From Synaphobranchus kaupii (taxonomy: Eukaryota > Chordata > Actinopteri > Anguilliformes > Synaphobranchidae): DNA of 64,000 nt. The notes under the pieces are model-generated. The model did no database searches. It was not told where the DNA came from and worked only from the letters and a program-made list of their open reading frames with translations. The translations under genes and the position numbers were made by a program. Location: positions 108,819,266 to 108,883,265 of the forward strand of contig CM056377.1 of NCBI GenBank assembly GCA_029718625.1. Direction: 5' to 3'. Below, piece by piece: positions 1-12,973 of this stretch (the first letter of the stretch is position 1; each line of letters opens with the position of its first letter).

Positions 1-708
1 AAGGAGTGTGCAGACTTTCTGGCTTGACTGTACCAACAAAGTAGTGTTAAAGAAGACCTTTAGTAGGGTAAAATGTCACATTATATATGAATGCCATTTC
101 CAATAGTTTTGGAGAAAAAACATATCTTCCATTCAAAAGGACACATTTATGTGGTTTATTTCAGCTTATTTATTGAGTTCAAGTACTGTTGTGATTATAT
201 TCAAGGAATAACTGCCCAGACACAAGCAACAATTTCAGGGCTGATACAGGGCTATGCTTGTTACATAGGACACCCTTTTTATTCCCTATAAAGTGAATCA
301 CTGGACCTTTCCCTTATGTAGTAAATATGAAATGAAATGGCCTTTCATCTGTAAAATAGCCAAAAAGTGAGGCATTATTTCCACAACATAACCAGACAGG
401 TGTATCACATTGATGTGATTGCTATTAAGTTTACCATCAGTAAAGCTTGAGTTTGCAATACCAAATTATACATTTATATCAAGTTTGTCAATGTTGTTAT
501 TACAATATAATGTATTTTGTTTACTTTGATGACATACAAACCACTTTAATATAAATGAATAGGATAATTCTTATACTGTATATATTTTGAGAGAAAATCT
601 TGGATTACTCTCCTAAGCGGTTTAACAAGGTTGTAATGAACAACAGCAACAATATCTCTATAGACAAGGATGACGCCAAGGCCTTTGATTTGGCCATCAA
701 AAGGGGTG

Positions 709-709
709 G

Positions 710-767
<58 letters not shown>
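709..767. repeat. (TA)n microsatellite
   Basis: An almost pure TA dinucleotide run of nearly 60 bases. A second one lies at 1096-1141. Such tracts are length-polymorphic and cruciform-prone. Confidence 0.95.
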
Positions 768-768
<1 letters not shown>

Positions 769-1089
769 ATATATTTTAATCATAAAAAATGTGATGTGAA
801 GGGGAAAGATTACTCAAATTATATATTTTAACAGGTAATATACATAAAAAAGTAAATCTGAACTCCATCTAAATACACCTGTATTGTCTGCAGCTGTGTT
901 TACAAACATAATCGGCTCTGAAAAGCCATGCCGCAATGGTACACATAAAGCACAAAACACACATAACATTGTAAATTGTATCTGTGCCTTTTGCATCTGG
1001 GAATTCTATTTAATTGCTGGGATTCTGATTTGGCCCAATAAACTCTAAAATCTGAGCATAAATCCTCTATTCACATTATGGTAAAAAAT

Positions 1090-1095
<6 letters not shown>

Positions 1096-1141
<46 letters not shown>
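1096..1141. repeat. (TA)n microsatellite
   Basis: A pure TA dinucleotide run of about 45 bases, flanked by A-rich sequence. Confidence 0.95.
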
Positions 1142-1148
<7 letters not shown>

Positions 1149-1539
1149 CAATTTATATTAAGATCAGAGAACAAATGTGATATACGCATATATAATCACA
1201 AAACCAAAGTTCATGTTACTCGGTAGGCCTATATGGGTGCATACCATCACTTGTTAAAAAGCTTAAGTGAAAACCAATAAACAATTGCTTTAAAAACATT
1301 TATCTGTAAACATTTTAGGCACAGATCATTAGTCAAAATAACAACCAACCCTTTTGGCAGGAGACTACAACTAAAAAAAGTCATTAGCTAAGATACCACT
1401 CTCACTGGCATAATAACCCTATGTGGTATAACAGTTATAGATTCACTGGCTACTCCTTTATTGTCGGCACAGGGTCAGGCGTCTGGCGAGCTTTTCAGAT
1501 GAATGAATGAAAGTCCTTTATTCCAACTTTCTCACACAA

Positions 1540-2001
1540 TGCGCTCAAACAGTGCTGTGCTGCTGCGCATGCGCATGTCTGCGCATGTACAGACGCAGTC
1601 CACTGACCAACTGCTAGCGGCTATAAATTCATTTTAACGTTACTCTCAACCGGTGAACCGAGTGAAGAAGTATCCCAAATATCTGTTAGTAACTTTCAAA
1701 AGTATTTGTGAAACGAGCGTATATTGTTTTTCTAGCGAACTGGAATTTGACATTGCTTAAATTGAGCATTGGGCCAGTGACTGGTGCGAAGTTCGCGGTT
1801 GGCGTATTGTTTGTTCTCAGTCGCCGGTCAATAGCTCAACTGCGATATTAACGTTAACTAGCTAACGCTACGCGGAGGTTGTGTCGAGTGTAGTTCAAAT
1901 ATTGTCCTTATACTGTTGTGTTAAAGGTAGTAACGTTATACGATCCTTGTGACTGAACTCATTTCAGAATTAAGCGATCTACAATAATTTCCTTCTTAAA
2001 A
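1540..2001 (+). promoter_or_regulatory. rtca: rtca promoter region and 5' UTR, with NRF-1-like site
   Basis: This block sits directly upstream of the rtca start codon and is richer in CpG than the DNA before it. At 1564-1575 it contains TGCGCATGCGCA, a palindromic match to the NRF-1 consensus, followed by a second half-like copy (TGCGCATGT) near 1580-1588. No TATA box is seen, as is usual for housekeeping promoters. The transcription start is inferred to lie between about 1600 and 1900; it cannot be fixed from sequence alone. Confidence 0.5.
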
Positions 2002-5000
2002 ATGGCTGCAACATCGTTGGAAATTGACGGAAGTGTAATGGAGGGGGTGAGTAGCAAGCTAGCTATTTGTATACGTTAGCTATAATTTATTATGAGCTGG
2101 CTGAATCATTGTAGATCATAAGAACTATTCATTGCTAACTGTACCCATTATGAAAGTCAAGTTTTTGACTTGTGTTTTCCTTTTATTATAAGGGGGGTCA
2201 GATATTGAGAGTGTCTGCCGCACTGAGTTGCATCCACGGCGCCTCTATCAAAATAAACAAAATCCGAGCAGGTAGAAGTACACCAGGATTAAGGTAACGT
2301 TAATACAAATATGTGTATTTCTTAATTTATTTTTTTATCAATATTCCGCTAACTCTGTTAGCAGAATATTTTTCTCTAGCTCTTGCCTAAATGGAAGCCG
2401 GTAACGTTAGTTTATATACATATGAGACGGAGGTGGTAGGCTAGACGCTTAACCAGACAACTTGAGTGAATGAGAAACAAAGCAAAGTTGATTTGCAGTG
2501 AGTTTTATTTAGCTAGGCTACTTCATATTGCACTGCAAATCAACACTAACATTGTTCAACATTTGTCAAGACCAACACACCCGTCATTCTTTTCACTTGA
2601 TATATTTGGTGGCCTATTTTGTAATGCACAACTCGGTCTTTGTACATTTTCTGTGATCATGTGATCCTTTGTTAGTTAGCGAGCTAGCTAACGCAAGCAC
2701 ATGGCTACCGTGTTCGTTGATAATTTTACTTTTAAAAAGAAAGTACCCTAACATAAAGTGTTTTTCCTTTCTTTTGGTGTTGGCAAATCTGATTATTTGC
2801 ATTACAAGTAATTTCAGTCGAGGACACATAAAGCTATTTAATTGTTCGCAGTCTGTCAAACTTTTGTCAACAAGCTTGCTTTCTGTTCGGACAAAATGTA
2901 AACAAAAAGGGAACGTCAGTCAAAATGTAATTCATTTTAGTGTTATATCGACCTGAACAGAGAATTGTTCTCGGTTTAATGTGCATTTCTTTAACGGCAT
3001 CAGAAATATATTTTGATATGTGAATTTTACCTTTTACATTTGAGTTCAGAATGAGTTAGTGAGCCTTCACTTTCTTCCTTTTTATTGTAAATTAAACTTC
3101 CCTTTTAATCTCTTCAGACCTCAGCATCTGTCAGGGCTGGAGCTGTTGAGGGACATGACTGGGGGCAATCTGGAGGGGGCCATGGTCGGATCTACAGAAA
3201 TCACACTGACCCCTGGCAAAATTAAGGGTGGCAATCACATTGCAGACACCCATACTGCAGGGTAAGGTGCAAGCCAAGACTTCCAACTCTTGTGACTGCA
3301 GTGCTGACGAAGCTTTTGTGTAATACCTTATTAGCCTGAGCTGGCTTGTACTGCACATTTTATTCCTCTCACTGGGCTTGTTTTCTCAAATGGCAAGCTT
3401 ACCAGTGTACATTCACAAAATCTAGACTGACCTAAATTCATTATAGATATGTTTGTGCTTGTGAATGTATACCCTATTGGTGTTTTCAGCAGTACCTTTA
3501 TAATCCTTGGACAAGATGATTCGACCCATGTTTTAGTTCAAATTTAGCAGCTTTTTTTCACCAGTCTCTGCAGTGAGGTATATGGTTATTACAGAACTAG
3601 CTGGTATGAAAAACCACGGATATTGGAGATTGGCTTATGACAGTCTCTGACTCGTCTGTGTGAAGCATGCGGTTTGTGTCTGTGCTTTAAGGTGCTGCAG
3701 TGCAGCCCTTTGTGTGCGCTGTACTGTACTGTATCTGAACACATATCGCTCGGTTTCAGGAGCGTGGGGCTGCTGCTGCAGGTGTCTCTGCCCTGTGCAC
3801 TGTTTGCGGCTGGGCCCTCCGAGCTCTGTCTGAAGGGTGGCACTAATGCAGAGATGGCTCCCCAGATTGACTACACCTTAAAGGTATGGGGTTTGGAACA
3901 CACCAAACTGGTTCAAAGAGGTTGTGATGATGGATCTACAGAGATCTATAGAGACTGGGGGGAATCCACCGGTGTTGGCTGAAAAACATTTCATCTGGTA
4001 TTCTCTCCGCTTGTTTGATGCCCACAAGTCTTGTTCCCTTTCGGACTATAGTCATATAGTCTTCTTTTTTCTTTTTTTTAAAAATCGTTTTGACTGACGA
4101 AACATGTCTTTTAGGTGTTCAAGCCAATCATGGAGAAATTTGGGGTGCATTTCGACTGTGATCTGAAAATGAGGTGAGGGCAGACGCTGTCATTTTTGGA
4201 ATGAAGTCCCTTGCACAACATATTCCAGCTTTGTAAATTTGAATAAATACCCATAATTTGTCTTCCAGTTCGTTGGGGAATTTGGAATGGACAATCATAT
4301 TGTTTTTATACTACGCTATTTGCTTTTGAATCTGACATAAGATTCATTTTTTTTACCTCTTGAACAGAGGGTACTATCCCAAAGGTGGAGGTGAGGTGGT
4401 GGTGAAGACCTATCCTGTGAAGGAGCTGAGTCCCATCAGCATGGCGGAGAGGGGCAACATCACTAAGATTTATGGCAGGGCCTTTGTAGCAGGGGTTCTG
4501 CCCTTTAAGGTAACCCAAGCCATCTGAGGAGTCAGTCAAGCGCACAGTCAAAAACAAACCCCTAATGAATAAACCAGTGCTTACTCTGTCCTTTTATATT
4601 CACATGTGAGAGATTCTGACTTAGCTCTTCACAAGGAAAATATACACACTTTTTGTTAAATATCAGTTATCAGATATCAGCTTTTTCTGTGTATAATCGG
4701 TTAATATCAGTGACCAGTTTCCCCATATTGACAACCTGTAATATGTGCATGCAACAAACTGGTATCGTCTAGGCCAGGGCTGTCCAACCCTCTTCCTGGA
4801 GATCTACCTTCCTGTAGGTTTTCATTTCAACCCTAACTGGGCACACCTGATTCCACTAATTAGCAGCTTAACTAGATCTCAAGCTGTTAAATGAGGTGTG
4901 CTTTCTTAGGGTTGAAAGGGAATCTCCGGGAATAGGGTTGGGCAGCCCTGGTCTAGGCCAAGGTTGGGTCTTTGCAGGAAGCACTTTTAAGTAAACCAAC

Positions 5001-7155
5001 AGGCCGACCACCAAGGCCGTGTTTACTTTGATTGACACAACAACAAAAGGGTGTGTAGGTGAGCAGAGAGCCTGTTTCCATGGCGATGGTCTCTCTGTCC
5101 CTTCAAGCTTGCGAAGGACATGTCAACAGCAGCCGTGCGGACCATCAGGAAGGAGATCAAGGACTTGTACATCAACATCCAGGCTCTACAGGAGAAGGAC
5201 AAAGCGTGTGGCAATGGCAACGGCATCATGTAAGCATGCATTCCCCCGAGCTGGGTTACCTTCACTGTCACTCTTTCCGCATGTCTTTCTCTTTCTGTAG
5301 TTTTAACCACATTAAACCATAGTGTGACGCACAAACAAAAGGGCATATGGCTGGCTGTAGTGATCCCGAAGGACTGGGTGAATTTGATTATATTTGGGGC
5401 TTAAATGGCTTCTGTGGTGTAAAATCCTGGGGTCAGTAAGTCCTGCCGTGCGTTTCTTCCACCTATGAACTCAGCCAGCTGATTTCACTAATTAGTTCTA
5501 CATCCTGGCTGAAGAATTGTGCCAATTAGCAAACCCAGGTGATTGGAACCAAATACTGGGGTGGACTTTTACTTTCTGAACCTGGATTTTCCACTCTTGT
5601 TCTGCAGTGTTGCAGTTCTATGGCGGGCAAAGACCTGTACGTTCCCCTCCACTTAAAGGATATGCCAGTGTAACGAGGGTATTAAAAAAACACAAGGGAA
5701 GGAAACCAGATGAACCTTAACAAGGAGCATGATCCCCAGTCTGCTTCCCACACAGTGGTTTGATTTCTGTACGCTTTAACTGTGGCCGAGTTTGGTATCC
5801 TGTGCAATGTTTTTCTGATGAGGTCTTCCCTCTGCTCTAGAGGAAGTTTATGTTATTGCCTATCAGCGTGTGTGTTTGTGGTCTTCCACCCCCTTTCCTC
5901 TCGATTGCTTTGTAAATGACGGCGCCATTGTTCTTTTTCTCCTCTCTGTTCAGTATCATTGCAGAGTCTTCCACCGGCTGTATATTTGCTGGCTCTGCCT
6001 TAGGCAAGAAAGGTGAGCCACCCCCCCTTGATATGTGAACCCCAGGTTGTTGTGGTCTTGATTTGTCACTCCCCTTCTGGGTGTGGTGTACATATCAATC
6101 CAGTCGGTAAGAATGCAACGTCATACCTCAGACACCAGAGTAATGTTTACATGAGCCACTAGAGGGCACTGTATGATAGAAAAAGTAACGTGCAGTTAGC
6201 ACTGATCTGTATGTAATTCTCTCTGCTTGCATCTCTAAAGAGGTGATGTAAGGTCTAATTTGGTGGAGACGGGCTTGGTATCACTGATTATGTGGGCAAT
6301 TATGTTGATTTGATGCTTGGTTAATGTTTTAATTTGAAAATTGGTAATGATGCATGCTAATATATAATATTTTGATATCCTCTCCTGGTGACGTTTATTG
6401 GGAGGGCCCCATTATGTTTGTGGTGGCCCAGTTCAATGCTTTTGATGTGAACCTGCCGTCCTCTGTAACACACGGTCAACATCAACGGCTGGATGCTGGA
6501 AAAAAGCCTGACTGCTAAAGCTCTCTCATGGTTCAGGTGTGTATGCTGACAAAGTGGGCATGGAGGCTGCAGAGATGCTACTGAGGAACATCCGACACAA
6601 CGGCTGCGTGGACGAGTTCCTACAGGACCAGGTCAGACGTGAACTGGCGCGCGCACGCACACACGCACACACACACACACACTCGCACACCCTGTTAAAC
6701 ACCTGCTGAAACTCATTTCCCTTCCTTTTGCAGCTCATCATGTTTATGGCACTGGCACAGGGCACATCCAGAATCCGCACTGGGCCCGTCACCCTGCACA
6801 CGCAGACCGCCATCCATGTGGCCGAGCAGCTAACTAAGGTGGGTTCAGCACGTGCGCCTTAAGCGAGTTTGTATCGTCGCACGTCGGACATGTCGATGCA
6901 ACTTCTGTATTCTGAATCGCATTGTGTCGCCTTCTCCTGAGCCTTGACGGTTGTTGGAATTGTGCTTTGAGTGGAAAATGTGCTGAAATTGCTCAAGTGC
7001 CTCATAAGGTCCGCTTTGCCGTTGAACGGGCTTCATTGAGCCTCCTTGCCCCGCAGGCCAAGTTCGTAGTGACAAAGGCAGAGGATGAGCACTCCACCAG
7101 CGACACCTACATCATCGAGTGTCAGGGAGCCGGTGTCACCAACTCCAACTTCTAG
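2002..7155 (+). CDS. rtca: RNA 3'-terminal phosphate cyclase (11 coding exons)
   Basis: The enzyme converts an RNA 3'-phosphate to a 2',3'-cyclic phosphate using ATP, through an adenylated enzyme intermediate; the vertebrate protein is mainly nuclear. Exons: 2002-2046, 2193-2293, 3118-3261, 3760-3883, 4115-4173, 4368-4509, 5108-5229, 5954-6012, 6537-6631, 6734-6838, 7057-7155. All junctions are GT/AG and keep frame, giving 1095 nt or 364 residues, against 366 for the human protein. The start is the ATG opening [20 protein letters not shown], which aligns with the human N-terminus. The family signature [11 protein letters not shown] is at residues 158-168. The HTQT segment, with His319, lies where the family keeps its adenylated histidine; that assignment is by family knowledge. 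No damage is seen. Next downstream on the same strand is cdc14a, as in human. Confidence 0.97.
4775..4950. mobile_element. hAT-like MITE with perfect 8-bp target duplication
   Basis: It lies in rtca intron 6. The ends are inverted repeats: CAGGGCTGTCCAACCCT on the left, and the complement of CAGGGCTGCCCAACCC on the right. The 8-bp direct repeat GTCTAGGC flanks both sides exactly (4767-4774 and 4951-4958). CAG-type ends and 8-bp duplications are hallmarks of hAT elements. At 176 bp it has no coding capacity. Confidence 0.85.
5412..5599 (+). mobile_element. short hAT-like MITE, copy A
   Basis: It lies in rtca intron 7. The terminal inverted repeats are related to CAGAGGTGTAAAATCC and continue inward to a motif like AGTAAAAGTCC. 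A second copy, inverted relative to this one, sits at 62128-62321 and aligns over nearly its whole length. I found no clear target duplication for this copy, so its exact ends are less certain than those of copy B. Confidence 0.7.
6656..6685. repeat. (CA)n microsatellite beside rtca exon 9
   Basis: A CA-rich tract with interspersed CG steps begins about 20 bases after the exon 9 donor. It is short and probably neutral. Confidence 0.8.
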
Positions 7156-7500
7156 TCCTTCCTTACCCCCCCCCCCCCCCCCACCCGTTGGCCCTGACAC
7201 CCACCGTCACACAGAGCTGCCTGCGTTCCTCTGGTGATAGGACTGTAGCAGAAACACTACTGTGATGTCCCTGGTTTGTAAAAATGAAGCTGACCTGATG
7301 GAAGAGAGAAGAGTGAAGAGCAAAGGACATCCAGATGCATTAATTCCCTGCCCCCTCCCCCCCTACATATGCTTTGAACAACCGCATTGAAGACCGGCAA
7401 ATTCCCAACCCCCCTTCCTTAATTACTATTACCCTCTTAGCTTGTGTTACTCAGGGTATTGCCTTATGCTGTAATAAAACTATTATTCAAATTTTGCTTG
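7156..7500 (+). terminator. rtca: rtca 3' UTR and poly(A) signal
   Basis: After the TAG at 7153-7155 comes a C-run (about 7169-7186) and a non-coding tail. The first canonical AATAAA is at 7473-7478, which would give a 3' UTR of about 340 bases. Use of this site is inferred from the hexamer only. Confidence 0.6.
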
Positions 7501-10437
7501 GAGATGTTTGCTCAGTCACAGCACCTAACTCTACAATGTCATTTGCCACAGCTTCTTCTCAGCCTACCCAGCTGCTCTTCCTGCTCTAGAAGTAGCCATT
7601 AGACAGCTGTGGGGGGCCCCCTTTATTAATTTATCACAGGACCCCCTGTAACAGGTCAGGCGTCATCAAAGCTGTGTTGATGCAGATGTCAATGCATATT
7701 GATGGCATATTGAAGTAAATGGCAATCTGATGATATGGGAATAAATTAGATTTGAACAAGTTAAGGTTCCATAGAACAAGTGTTATTGGCACTTGAGTAA
7801 CATGCTCTCCTTTTGTACTTTAAAAATAATGAAAAATTAGATCATGTCTTCTCACATATTTGCTTAAAATCACAAGTGCCCACCCAGTACCATGTGGATG
7901 CACAAACTGTTCAGAAAAATATAACACGCTGTGACACAATTCCTCTGATTCTTTTCTGTTACTGGGTAGCTGAAGGAGCAGGACTGTCCACACACTTAGA
8001 AAAATCTTGTGCTCAGGTATTTGGTTTAAAAAAAAAAAGAGCTAAAATAACCCATTTGGGGCTTTTTTATTGTGGATGTGTGGCGTTGTACATGAATCCT
8101 GTGTGGTTACATGAGGTCAGAACGTACAGAATTGAATGAATTTAATGTATTTAAGGGCTGAGAGTCTGGTCATTGTGGTCATTTCAGTAGGAAACCCTGA
8201 AAAGTGGCCAACTCTGTATAGGCATGCCTCGCAGAGCTGTAACTTGGCAGATGGCATACCCACAATCCCAATCAAATGTTTTTTATATTACAAGGTGGAA
8301 AAAAATAGCGGGACAAGTGAGGCTAAAACTTTATCCATTTATGGGTTTTAAAAAATAGTTTTAAATGTACATTTCACTAACTAGTGTACTGTTAAACTTT
8401 TTACAGATCCTCAATTTCGTGAGTAAAGTTTGTAGCAGAAAGGTTTGTAGTATGAAAATTCTGCCATAGAGGAATTATCTCTAATATTATTTTGAAAGCC
8501 TGAATCCCCTCATGATAATGGGTCCGTTAATTTCAAGCTTTAAGTTTTCTTGTGAACCAAAGTAGTGTTCAGTATTTCTGCGATGCTTGAGTTGCTTTTC
8601 AAGCACATCCATGGTGTAGCCAGACCAGTGTTGGAGGTTTGGTTTCAGTCTAACCCCTGAATGAATCTCAGTATTGACAGCTTGGTGAACTATTGTAGTC
8701 TGCTGATCTCACTGTTCTCTCCCAGGCCCTGTCGGTGAGAGCTGCTCGCCAGATAGATGAGGGTAATCCCTCATTATTTTAATTTATCTTTTTGCTGCCT
8801 TGTTTAAGATGTTCTTGTGCTAATTAAAGTACTGCGGAGGTAGGAATAGTATTGTAGTTTGGAAACGATTCAGGAAGGTTATTGGCAAGTGAGGCTGAAG
8901 GCTCTAATAGAGCTTAACTCTAACACTTGGCATAAACAAGTTTCCCTTTTTCTTTCTTTCTTGCCAGGTCCCTGGTTTGATGTCTGAGTTGCACTAATTA
9001 TAAAAAATTCAACATGACTTCCATTACATAAGTACCAGGTGATTACATTGTGGAAATATGCAATTTCTCTGTAGGGTGTGGAGAAGTAACAATGCGCATG
9101 TGATGCCTCATCCCCCATTGTCCTATCACTTCAGCAGATGCCTGGAACAAAAAGTGCTGGGCCTGCCTCAGTGGCCATGAATGAATATGGAGGAACAGTA
9201 GGCTACTGGGGCCGGCTTGGTGGGGGTGGGGGATCGTTCATTGAGGGGAGGGGGCAGATTGATATTGTTCGAGGGCCAATGAGTAATCTCTGCTGGGAAG
9301 CGGGTGTGACCACCCTGTTCTTTTCAATATCCTGTCATTCAGAGCAGTCTGTCATACACATCTGTTGCTGCTCAAGTGCAAAGAGGATTCCATAAAAAAA
9401 ATGTTTTAACAATAAATAATTGCACTTACACAAAATCAACTTTGAACAAACACGCAGAATATAGAGGCAAGGAGGATTAGTAATCTAGAAAATAAAAATC
9501 TGCAAATTGAGGCAATTGTATGGTAGTACCTTTTTGCCATAGCACAAAATATTTTACATTTTATATCCATTGCATGGTAATGGGTTCTATAGGATTAATA
9601 GTTAATTCAAATAAATAATTCCTCTGTGCCCATCACTTTCCAAGCACATGGCCTCTACATGCCCATGTGTATCCTGATTTATAAAAACCAGAACAGCAGC
9701 AGTACAGGAAAAATGCAGTCTTCCTTTTGAACAGGCCAGACACCTGGCTGTGTTTTTGAGGGAGAGGATGTTATGTAATATGCAGAGCTGTATTGGTTAT
9801 GTCCTCATCTCTCCCTCTTCCTCTGTCATCCCCACCCATCCACAGCAGGTGGCCTCAGAGTGCATGAAATCAACAGTCCTCATCTGTTTGGGAGGTCAGA
9901 TAAGAATATATTAGCTTTTCCACATCTGAATACTCTTTTTTCAGCTTTAAAAAAACAGGCACAACACAACCATTTCCTTTTCATTAGTGTAAATGTTTTG
10001 CCTGGGTATTGTGTAAATGACTGATTACTTGCCTTCGAAGTGAAACTGGTACGTGGGCACAGGAGTCTGCAAACAATACAAGAAAGCAAACACTATGAAA
10101 ACGGAAAGATTTATGATTAACATGACTCCTGCGTTATGATTTTCTTTCTCTACAGCTGTTTTTCCCTCCCACAAAATACATTATTTATGGTTTAATTCTT
10201 AATTTGGTCAACACAATTATTCAACAGATTCCTTATATCTGAAGTGTGGAAATTCACATATAGAAGAGAAACTAAAGTAACTGCCATTTAATTTTTTGCC
10301 TTTTGGACATAGGAAAATTATTTTTATTCATCTCAATCATGCTTTCACAAAGAATCTCGCAATGATGTCTCTTTATGGGGAAAACTCAGTAACACTGAGA
10401 AAAACCCCATTAGTAAATGGAGAATATTGGGAAGACA

Positions 10438-10600
10438 TTGTGGCACAGTGGCTGATTCTCAAAGCACATAGTCTATGAATACCTCCCATGCGGCCAGGGG
10501 TTGGGTTCCCAACCATCTGTACTCCCATCTCTGTAATGCCCCCTACTTTCCTCTTGTCTGAACAAAGTGGGGAAAATACAGTTCACTCTCCTTAAAAATA
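10438..10600 (+). mobile_element. tRNA-derived SINE (fragment)
   Basis: The head carries a Pol III A-box-like motif (TGGCACAGTGGCTGA, 10441-10455) and, 48 bases downstream, a B-box-like motif (GGGTTCCCAAC, 10503-10513). The 3' end is A-rich. The boundaries are approximate and the family is not named. Confidence 0.6.
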
Positions 10601-12941
10601 AAATGTATCAGTGCTAACAGCTCCAGGTGTAAATAGGATTTAAATTAAAAGGTATTGCAACGTTACACTGTGTGTTTATGGTGTAATTACCTGTCTGACC
10701 CCAGAGACCCACTAAAGGCAGAAGATATAATAAAATTCCAAAATTGTGTTTCCCCATGACTTCCGTTATTTATCTCATAATTCCTTCATATACACACTGT
10801 TCAAGTACAGGCTCTCAAAAGTGGTCAGTGCGGAGGGACTAAGTACACCAGAGAACGAGCCTGTGTATAAATACTGACATGCAGTATGTGGTATGCACTA
10901 AGAATAAACTGTCTTTCATTTGGTTCTTAGTCACCTTACACAACCCTTCCTGCTTGCTATGCTGCCAAAGGTTGCGTAAGTAGCTTTTGTCAACAAACCG
11001 CTGAAGTCCAAAGACTTGCTTCCTGTGGGGGCCGAACGCTCTGAGCAGCACGCTGACATGCAGAGACACAGGCCGACACCATTCGCTGCCGCTCTTCCAA
11101 TCACAATACACAGTGGAAGTTGTGGACATTACATCAACTTACATTGGTTGTACATAGCTAATAGGAAACTTAACTATTAGGAGACATGAACAAAATACAA
11201 CGCCTCTGATTTATTTCCTTCCTGCTTTTAGATTTATTTTATTTTTATACATTCCAATGTTGTACGCTGTTCCTTACAATGTTATCAAAAGATACAAATT
11301 AGCTGCAGTAATGTTTGTACGGTGTTGTGTATGACTGTGTACTTTAGCAAAATACACTTTAGAGAGATCCTCTCTTTTGTTATTGCTCTTAGAGAATGTG
11401 TAAATCTGCTCTTGACAGGAAACCCCATGGATTTGCAGGGTCAGGTTATACCCTTGCTTTTCCATGATGTCAGTATCTCAGAGTATCAGATAATCTCAGA
11501 GAGGGAGAAGCTCACTGTACCTCTCAGTGGAAACTGAGTAAATAGGAGACTATATTCACAGCCACAAGGAGAGATGTAAAATGAAACAACCAGTAACAAG
11601 TGGGTGAAAAACTACATCATTTCTGTGATTGCGATCCATTTTCAGAAAAAAGGAAGCAACCTTGGCAGGCTGATAAATCGGAGTGGTAACTCAAGGAAGC
11701 TTGAAATTCACACCTGACCTGGGGAGTAACCAAACACCCCACGGAGGACCAGTCCTTTTTCAGTAACCTGAGTCTGTCACCTGAGACAATCTTCCCCTGC
11801 TCTGTGTTCCCCTGTCAGGAGATGCCTCTGAATCCCTTCCGAAGGTACATTCAGTCCTCAGGAGGAGCTCTGCAGGTACATTCGCTCTGTTTTGCACACT
11901 ATACCCTGCACGTTTGGAAGTGGAAGCCTTTGGCCTTTGACGGAGGCCCCCCTCAGAAGTACTGGGTCTTCCCAACCTCCCCTCCCTGCTGCACCCCCAT
12001 GAAGGCATGTCAGACATCCCGTCCTGGAAGGGCCAGGAGCACAGTGACTGGACCTATCCACCCTCAAACACCCAGAGAGTCTGGATCTCCCTCATAGCAG
12101 GTAATATTGAATCATCAATCACCTTTCTAACTGAGGGAACGGGTTAAGGGTAGATGCGTCGTGATCTCATTTTCAATTCATGGACACCGTATATGGCACA
12201 TTTCCTTCCCAGTTGCATCATGTCTTTCCTTTATTCACTATTATCAAACAATGGCCTTGTGTTTAGTCTTGACCATGAAAAGCAGAGGATTCAGTGCTCC
12301 TGGTGGAGCCATTATGAAGATTTCAATAGTATTTGCCTCTCTGCATGGCACTCAGAATGAAAAGAAACTGACTGGGAACTGATTATGGAAGTGCTATAAA
12401 CATGCATGCTGTTCAGAAGATCAATGTGAACATCGACCTCTATACACCACAGAAAAATAATTAAGCTCGTATAATATGAGGCACCTGGCTTGGACAATGG
12501 ACACAGCTCCTTTCTGTTCGCAAAGAAACAAGGAGTTGACTAAGACAATCATGAGGGCCTTTTCTGTGATGCAATGAAAAATACCAAACAAGGCTAACTG
12601 AAAAAAGGCAAATTTTTTACTTGATGCTCAGGGGCTCTGATTATGTGGCTAGTTAGCTTTTAATATGCTTCACATACATGAAACTGATACCATGAAATAC
12701 CAGTCAGATACCAGAGATGTCAGCATTACCAGCATCTCTGATAATATGATGCACCCCAGAGCAGTGACCACAGCTACCCAACACAGCACCCTTTCCAGAC
12801 CTTTTTGTCTTTTATTGCTTGACCACCATACACCTTCTGTACTTCTATGGCCAGGAAACACAAGCCCACAATAAATCCCACAAAAAGGGTGGCAGTGAAG
12901 GAAGAACCCCTGTTGCTGCTGACGCACTCTTACTCCCTAAG

Positions 12942-12973
12942 AGTGGGGGGGGGGGGGGGGGGGTGGGGGGGGG
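12942..12973. repeat. poly-G tract
   Basis: About 30 bases of nearly pure G broken by one T. It is G-quadruplex-prone and the length may be unreliable in the assembly. Confidence 0.9.

Larger units (their letters stand above)
1..1550. other. AT-rich upstream stretch without a recognised gene
   Basis: No exon of a recognised gene is visible on either strand. The stretch holds two long (TA)n tracts (about 709-767 and 1096-1141) and one short coding-like block at 591-708 that I could not identify (see findings). The short open frames here are of chance length for AT-rich DNA. It probably represents the intergenic space upstream of rtca. Confidence 0.6.
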
